From Candidatus Zixiibacteriota bacterium (lineage in GTDB: Bacteria > SM23-81): DNA of 10,446 nt. The DNA is taken from positions 1-10,446 of the forward strand of contig DAOVRJ010000067.1 of NCBI GenBank assembly GCA_030628225.1, in the 5' to 3' direction. The notes under the pieces were generated by a model. It worked only from the letters and a program-made list of their open reading frames with translations, was not told the DNA's origin and searched no databases. The number at the start of each line of letters is the position of its first letter. The stretch's first letter is position 1. A program made the translations under genes and the position numbers. This document shows positions 6,638 through 10,446 of the stretch, piece by piece.

Positions 6638-8254
6638 CTATTTGAGATAAATCATCTTCTTGACGGCCGAGAACTCCCCCGCCTGCAGCCGGCAGAAATA
6701 GATGCCGCTGGCCAGGGAGCCGCCCGCATCGCCAGTGCCATCCCAGCGCACGGAAAACTCGCCTGGCTGATGAATTCCATCGGCCAGACTGGCCACTCTC
6801 TGACCCAGCAGATTGTAGACCTGCAGACGGACATAAGTCCGTTCCGGCAGGGTGTAGCGGATCTCCGTCTCCGGATTGAAAGGATTGGGGTAGTTCTGAT
6901 AGAGGGCGTAACACCCGGGAAGCGTTGCGGCATCGCCGCCGCTTTCTACAGAGGTGAGCTCCGTCTGGATGTCGCTCGCCTCTCTGGGTAATATCTCGTA
7001 CTCGCTGTAGCTATAATGCACCACCCCGATGATGGCGGCGAAGGAATCTCCCAGGGCGGGCTCGTGGTGATAGATGTAATCATCGACCTCACACGCACCA
7101 GAGCCATCGTCTATAAACCACTGGCCATGCTCATCGACCTCCTGGGTGACAACAACGCCCAGCACCCGCACCAGTATGCCCTCATAAGCCTCGGACGAGG
7201 CACTGCAGCCTCCGGCCAGATCGGCTGTGGAAATATCCAGGGGGGCGGGCAGCGGATTGCCGCTGGAGTGGATGGTGAAGTCGGTGACGTTTTTTATTTC
7301 TGTTAAGCCATAGTATTCGTCAGGGGTTGCAGTAATAGTTACCAAATCGCCCCGCGTCGGCCCAACGGAGAGATCATATACGAAAACCCCACTCCACAGC
7401 CCCTTGTCCGCGGTCTGCATCCAGAAATTGGGATAGTCGCCGGGCAGAACGGCGGTGACCACCCCCTCGATGGTCACCGACTGGTCATCATAGGGCGAGG
7501 GATAGCAATCGTTTCCCGTGCCCTGATTGGTCTCGTTGTACTGCACATCGTAGATGGTCTGCGCCGTGTCGGGAGGCGCTCCCCCGACCACGTCATCGGC
7601 ATCTCTGGGGTTGATCTCATATTCGCCGTAGCCGTATTGAACCACGCCGACAATGGTCTCCAGGGTGTCTCCCAGGGCCGGGGAGTGAGCATAGAGGTAG
7701 TCATCGATCTGGCACTGGCCGGAACCATCGTCCACATACCACTCGCCATAGGTGTTTGCCGCCTGGGTGACCACCGCGTTCGACACGCGCACCAAAACGC
7801 CCTCATAAGCCTCCGCCCCGACATTGCAACCCCCGGCCAGGTCGCCGGTGGTGATGTCCACAACAGGGGGCAGAGTGTTGCCACTGGAGATGATCTGGAA
7901 GCTGCTGATGTCCTTCAGCTCCGTCAAACCATAGTATTCGTCGACCGCTGCCGTGATGGAGACCTGATCGCCCCGGGAGGGCTCGACGGTGACATCATAG
8001 ACATAAATACCCTTCCACAGCCCACCGTCCGCCTCCTCCAGCCAGAAATTGGGATAATCACCTGCCCGGACGGCGGTGACGATACCCTCCACGGTCACCG
8101 TGCTATCAGCAAGGAGAGAGGGATAACAATCATCCCCAGTGCCCTGGTTGGTATCGTTGTGCTGCACATCATAAATAGTGGTCGCCAGCCCGGCAGCGGG
8201 AGCCAGGGCAAAGAAGGCGACCATCACAAGGATAAAATAACGGCGACACGCCAT
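6638..8254 (-). CDS. Secreted protein with two tandem OB-type modules and type IX-like C-terminal sorting domain
   Basis: A 538-residue exported protein. Residues 1-24 are a signal peptide (MACRRYFILVMVAFFALAPAAGLA). Two 198-residue double-OB modules follow at 25-222 and 232-429. Each has TIYDVQ near its start, EYYGLTE, SEAYEG or AEAYEG, and DDGSGxC, plus three cysteines at identical spacing (43/143/181 and 250/350/388). Residues about 449-538 are a classic type IX-like sorting domain: NYPNPFNPETEIRY at 454-467, then VYNLLGQRVASL, LASGIYFCRLQ and a terminal KKMIYLK. The modules resemble the OB nucleic-acid-binding region of YhcR/ExeM-type secreted nucleases, but no nuclease domain is attached. 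I chose the ATG at 8254 because GGAGG lies 9 nt upstream; the GTG at 8263 abuts that site. The gene is first in a unit with the 918-residue relative and the PspC gene, behind its own promoter. The sorting domain call is very secure. The binding target is unknown. Confidence 0.9.
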   Translation of the reverse strand: MACRRYFILVMVAFFALAPAAGLATTIYDVQHNDTNQGTGDDCYPSLLADSTVTVEGIVTAVRAGDYPNFWLEEADGGLWKGIYVYDVTVEPSRGDQVSITAAVDEYYGLTELKDISSFQIISSGNTLPPVVDITTGDLAGGCNVGAEAYEGVLVRVSNAVVTQAANTYGEWYVDDGSGQCQIDDYLYAHSPALGDTLETIVGVVQYGYGEYEINPRDADDVVGGAPPDTAQTIYDVQYNETNQGTGNDCYPSPYDDQSVTIEGVVTAVLPGDYPNFWMQTADKGLWSGVFVYDLSVGPTRGDLVTITATPDEYYGLTEIKNVTDFTIHSSGNPLPAPLDISTADLAGGCSASSEAYEGILVRVLGVVVTQEVDEHGQWFIDDGSGACEVDDYIYHHEPALGDSFAAIIGVVHYSYSEYEILPREASDIQTELTSVESGGDAATLPGCYALYQNYPNPFNPETEIRYTLPERTYVRLQVYNLLGQRVASLADGIHQPGEFSVRWDGTGDAGGSLASGIYFCRLQAGEFSAVKKMIYLK

Positions 8255-8332
8255 CGCGTACACCCTCCCTCTAAGGTGAAAAAGTGAATTCGGCCTCGTG
8301 AACAGAGACCTTCATTCCACTACAGAATTGTC

Positions 8333-8361
8333 AAAATAGCCAATTTGTCCCTCGATGTCAA
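8333..8361 (-). promoter_or_regulatory. Sigma-70-type promoter for the OB-module operon
   Basis: On the minus strand a perfect -35 box TTGACA (8361-8356) is followed after exactly 17 bp by a -10 box TATTTT (8338-8333). Transcription would start near 8326, giving a leader of about 72 nt before the ATG at 8254. It lies in the only sizeable gap upstream of the 538-residue gene and points at it. It probably drives that gene, the 918-residue gene and the PspC gene. Confidence 0.6.
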
Positions 8362-8365
8362 ATAA

Positions 8366-8378
8366 ATTCTCGGAGAAT
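8366..8378. promoter_or_regulatory. Palindrome just upstream of the -35 box, possible operator
   Basis: ATTCTCGGAGAAT is a perfect 6-bp inverted repeat around one central base, ending 5 bp upstream of the -35 box of the promoter. The position would suit an activator or repressor site. It could also be a remnant weak terminator of the upstream operon, since TTATTT follows on the transcribed strand. Function is inferred from position and symmetry only. Confidence 0.3.
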
Positions 8379-8435
8379 GCCAGTCGTTGAAGAACCTCAC
8401 CACAGGCGAAAAACCGGAAAAGAAAACCTTGCTCC

Positions 8436-9737
8436 CTATTTGCCCTCAGCCAACTTCCGGTTCAGCTTCTCGGCCACGGCGTCCAGCCCTTTCTTGGCGG
8501 ACTTCTTGCCCCTCATGGCCGTTTCCACTGCTTCCTCTTCCAGCTGCCGTCTGCCGGAGAACCATTGCCGGGTTTTCGGCTGGGCCACAGCGTAGTCCAT
8601 CTGGCGCATCACCGCCTCCAGGCCGGGGACCCTCTCGAACTCGGCCTTCATCTTGTCCGTCTCCAGGGCGGACCGCCGGATGGGCACGTAGCTGGTCTCC
8701 ACAGACCAGCGAGCCTGCTGTTCCACCTCCGTCAGCCACCTCACGAAGGTCCAGGCTGCCTGCTGTTGTTGTTCCGAGGTCTTGGAGAAGATGGCCAGGT
8801 TGGTCCCGGTGAGCATCACCGCCGGCTTCTTTCCCCGGGGGATGGGGGCTATACCGGGTACAAAGGTCAGCTGAGGCTCCATGTATTTCCGCGAGACGAT
8901 GTGCCCCTGGATCATGGCCGCTTTCCGGGCGACGAAATCGGTCTGGTGCTCATAGGCTCCGGGAGCAATGTAGGCCACATGATCCTTCTCCACCAGATCC
9001 ATGAGATACTGCAGAGCATCGACGCCGATGGGAGTGTTGAACAGGAACTGAGTCCCGTCGGGGCTCATTATTTGACCTCCGTTTTGGACCAGGATCAACT
9101 GGAACATGGCAAAAATGGTGGGGATGGAGAAGGAAGTGCCCCATTGCTCGGGCCTGCCGTCGCCATCGGCGTCCAGGGTCAGCTTGGCGGCCATCTCCCG
9201 GAACTCCTCCCAGGTCTGCGGAGGCCGGTCCGGATCAAGACCGGCTTTCTGAAACATCTCCTTGTTGTAGTAAAGAGCTGGAAGCCCCTTGTTGAAAGGA
9301 AAGGTCCACAGCTGGCCAGCGAAGGTGCCCCCGTCAAGAAAAACGGGAAAGATATCCGCCAGCTCCTCCTGGGAAAGCCCATTGGACCCATCCACGAATT
9401 TTTGCAGGGGCACGATGGCTCCGGCGTCGATAAAGTTGGCCGTCCAGTTCTCGTAGACCTGCGCCATGGTTGGTGGGCTGTTCGCGGCGATGGCGGCCAT
9501 GATCTTCTGGCTCAGGGCCGCGTATTGCCCCATGCTCACTCCGCTGACCTGGATCTCGGGGTGAGTGGCGTTGAAATCCGCGATCATCTTCTCCAGGCTC
9601 TCCCCCAGAGGACCTCCAAAACCGTACCAGAAGGTCACCAAGGTTTTGCCCTCCTCCCCTTCCTGCTTTTTACCGCATCCGGCCGCAGAAAAAAAGCAGG
9701 CCAGGACCAATAACAGAACCACGCTCTTTTTGACCAT
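8436..9737 (-). CDS. Carbohydrate ABC transporter solute-binding lipoprotein, UgpB-like family 1
   Basis: A 433-residue extracytoplasmic sugar-binding protein (SBP_bac_1 family) that would deliver ligand to a MalFG-type importer. The N-terminus is a lipoprotein signal: MVKKSVVLLLVLACFFSAAG, then cysteine 21, followed by a charged linker. The lipobox AAGC lacks the preferred leucine at -3 but is acceptable. The mature protein begins VTFWYGFGGPLGESLEKMI at 34-52, the usual first strand and helix of the family. This segment with its GG(P/E)LG turn is reminiscent of the glycerol-3-phosphate-binding protein UgpB. YNKEMFQKAGLDPDRPPQTWEEF is the hallmark mid-protein motif. Length is normal for the family. 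The ATG has GGGAGGG 7 nt upstream. The gene follows the permease by 60 nt and is the last gene of the operon before the OB-module promoter. The substrate cannot be fixed: a sugar, oligosaccharide or glycerol-phosphate derivative. Confidence 0.93.
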   Translation of the reverse strand: MVKKSVVLLLVLACFFSAAGCGKKQEGEEGKTLVTFWYGFGGPLGESLEKMIADFNATHPEIQVSGVSMGQYAALSQKIMAAIAANSPPTMAQVYENWTANFIDAGAIVPLQKFVDGSNGLSQEELADIFPVFLDGGTFAGQLWTFPFNKGLPALYYNKEMFQKAGLDPDRPPQTWEEFREMAAKLTLDADGDGRPEQWGTSFSIPTIFAMFQLILVQNGGQIMSPDGTQFLFNTPIGVDALQYLMDLVEKDHVAYIAPGAYEHQTDFVARKAAMIQGHIVSRKYMEPQLTFVPGIAPIPRGKKPAVMLTGTNLAIFSKTSEQQQQAAWTFVRWLTEVEQQARWSVETSYVPIRRSALETDKMKAEFERVPGLEAVMRQMDYAVAQPKTRQWFSGRRQLEEEAVETAMRGKKSAKKGLDAVAEKLNRKLAEGK

Positions 9738-9797
9738 AACATCACCCTCCCAGAAATAGGGTTCTCTGGCCCAGACGAACGGGCAACGCCGAGGATG

Positions 9798-10446
9798 TCA
9801 CTCCTTCAACCCGCTGTGGGCGAAACTGGAGATGATCTGTTTTTGGGCAATGAAGAAGATGGCCAACAGCGGCGCGATGCAGAAGGCGGCGGCGGCCATC
9901 ATCAAGGTGTACTGGGTGCCCTGCTCCGTGGAGAAATAAGCCAACCCCACCTGGATGATCCGCTTGTTGACGCTGTTGGTCACCACCAGGGGCCACATAA
10001 AACTGTTCCAGCTGCCGATAAGGGAGAACAGGGAAACGGCCACCAGCACGGATTTGGACAGGGGGATCACCACCCGCCAGAGAAACCCGAACCGGCTGCA
10101 GCCGTCGATAGTGGCGGCGGCGTAAAGGTCGTTGGGGATGGTCCGAAAGTGCTGACGCAGCCAGAAAATGCTGAAAACATGGGCAGCCCAGGGGATAATC
10201 AGGGCATAGAAGGTGTCCACCCAGCCCAGCTTGGAGAGGATCACGTAGCTGGGGACCAAATAGACCGGCATGGGCACCATCATCATGCTCAAAAACAACA
10301 GAAAGATGGTCTCGCGTCCCGGGAAGCTCATCCGGGCAAAGGCATAGGCGGCCAGGGAGGAGGAGACCAGCACGCAAAGCATCACCGTCAGGGCCACGAA
10401 GATGGTATTGAAGAAATACAGGGGAAAAGGCACAGCCTGCCAGGCT
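9798..10446 (-). CDS. Carbohydrate ABC transporter permease, MalG/UgpE type, 5' end beyond window
   Basis: This inner-membrane permease is open to the window edge, leaving 215 visible residues of an expected 270-290. The frame continues upstream of the internal GTG at 10433 as AWQAVPFPLYFFNTIFVA, the typical start of the first conserved MalG membrane segment, so the true start lies outside. Five hydrophobic segments are visible. The EAA loop that docks the ATPase reads LYAAATIDGCSRFGFLWRVV then IPL, matching the EAAxxDG...I.LP consensus except for Ala in place of the Glu. The C-terminus (FFIAQKQIISSFAHSGLKE) is standard for the family. It precedes the solute-binding protein by 60 nt. The partner MalF-type permease is presumably just upstream, outside the window. 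No ATPase gene is visible; such importers often share a distant one. Confidence 0.93.
   Translation of the reverse strand, partial: AWQAVPFPLYFFNTIFVALTVMLCVLVSSSLAAYAFARMSFPGRETIFLLFLSMMMVPMPVYLVPSYVILSKLGWVDTFYALIIPWAAHVFSIFWLRQHFRTIPNDLYAAATIDGCSRFGFLWRVVIPLSKSVLVAVSLFSLIGSWNSFMWPLVVTNSVNKRIIQVGLAYFSTEQGTQYTLMMAAAAFCIAPLLAIFFIAQKQIISSFAHSGLKE

Larger units (their letters stand above)
8255..8435. other. Intergenic promoter region between ABC operon and OB-module operon
   Basis: A 181-bp gap downstream of the solute-binding protein gene. It holds the minus-strand promoter and the palindrome listed separately, then a leader of roughly 70 nt before the ATG at 8254. No strong rho-independent terminator for the ABC operon is visible. 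The only hairpin, ATTCT-CCG-AGAAT followed by TTATTT, is short and AT-rich. Confidence 0.6.

Noticed and set aside
6638-8254. Calling the OB-module protein an extracellular nuclease
   Set aside because: The modules resemble the OB region of such enzymes, but no endonuclease/exonuclease/phosphatase or other catalytic domain is present in either gene.
8329-8334. Second TTGACA on the minus strand, overlapping the proposed -10 box
   Set aside because: The sequence 17 bp downstream is AGGTCT, and no -10-like hexamer occurs at neighbouring spacings.
8384-8435. Possible rho-independent terminator after the solute-binding protein gene
   Set aside because: The stretch has runs of T on the transcribed strand (GGTTTTCTTTTCC) but no stable GC-rich stem directly before them.
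8565-9713. 382-codon plus-strand open frame
   Set aside because: It is entirely antisense to the solute-binding protein gene. The product is rich in His, Gly, Leu and Pro with no recognisable motif, typical of an antisense shadow in GC-rich DNA.

Overview
The window reads as accessory envelope and secretion DNA from an uncultured bacterium of the FCB superphylum, such as a KSB1-, Latescibacteria-, Marinimicrobia- or Zixibacteria-like lineage. The signs are a C-terminal NYPNPFNP sorting domain (type IX secretion style), a second FlgD-like C-terminal domain, a PorV/UPF0164-type outer-membrane protein and moderately GC-rich coding sequence. Species cannot be named from the sequence. Every convincing gene is on the minus strand, so transcription runs from high to low coordinates. 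The plus-strand open frames are antisense shadows.

Layout in transcription order. (1) 10446-8436 holds the end of a carbohydrate ABC importer operon: a MalG/UgpE-type permease cut by the window edge, then a UgpB-like lipoprotein solute-binding protein. (2) 8435-8255 is a 180-bp gap with a very good sigma-70-type promoter (TTGACA, 17 bp, TATTTT) pointing at the next gene, with a small palindrome just upstream of its -35 box. (3) 8254-3602 is a tight three-gene unit: a 538-residue secreted protein with two tandem 198-residue double-OB modules and a type IX-like sorting tail; a 918-residue secreted protein with a third copy of the same module plus several other beta-domains; and a 72-residue PspC-domain membrane protein. 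(4) 3601-3320 is an intergenic gap containing a palindromic element built of inverted heptamer repeats around an AT-rich 14-mer tandem repeat. (5) 3319-1 holds a PorV/PorQ-like outer-membrane protein whose stop codon overlaps (TGATG) the start of a very large protein. That protein has a signal peptide, two ComEA-like helix-hairpin-helix regions and a long outer-membrane beta-barrel. It stays open for 808 codons to the window edge.

How the parts may work together. The two OB-module proteins look like surface or extracellular binding proteins without any visible catalytic domain. Their modules resemble the OB-type nucleic-acid-binding domain at the front of secreted YhcR/ExeM-type nucleases. 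Downstream sits a PorV-like protein, a family that includes a type IX secretion component, coupled to a barrel carrying a domain type otherwise known from the DNA-uptake protein ComEA. A cell-surface system for binding or handling extracellular polymer, possibly DNA, is an attractive but unproven reading. The main cautions are that the helix-hairpin-helix hairpins are degenerate and that the OB modules could bind other ligands. The ABC importer may be an unrelated neighbour.
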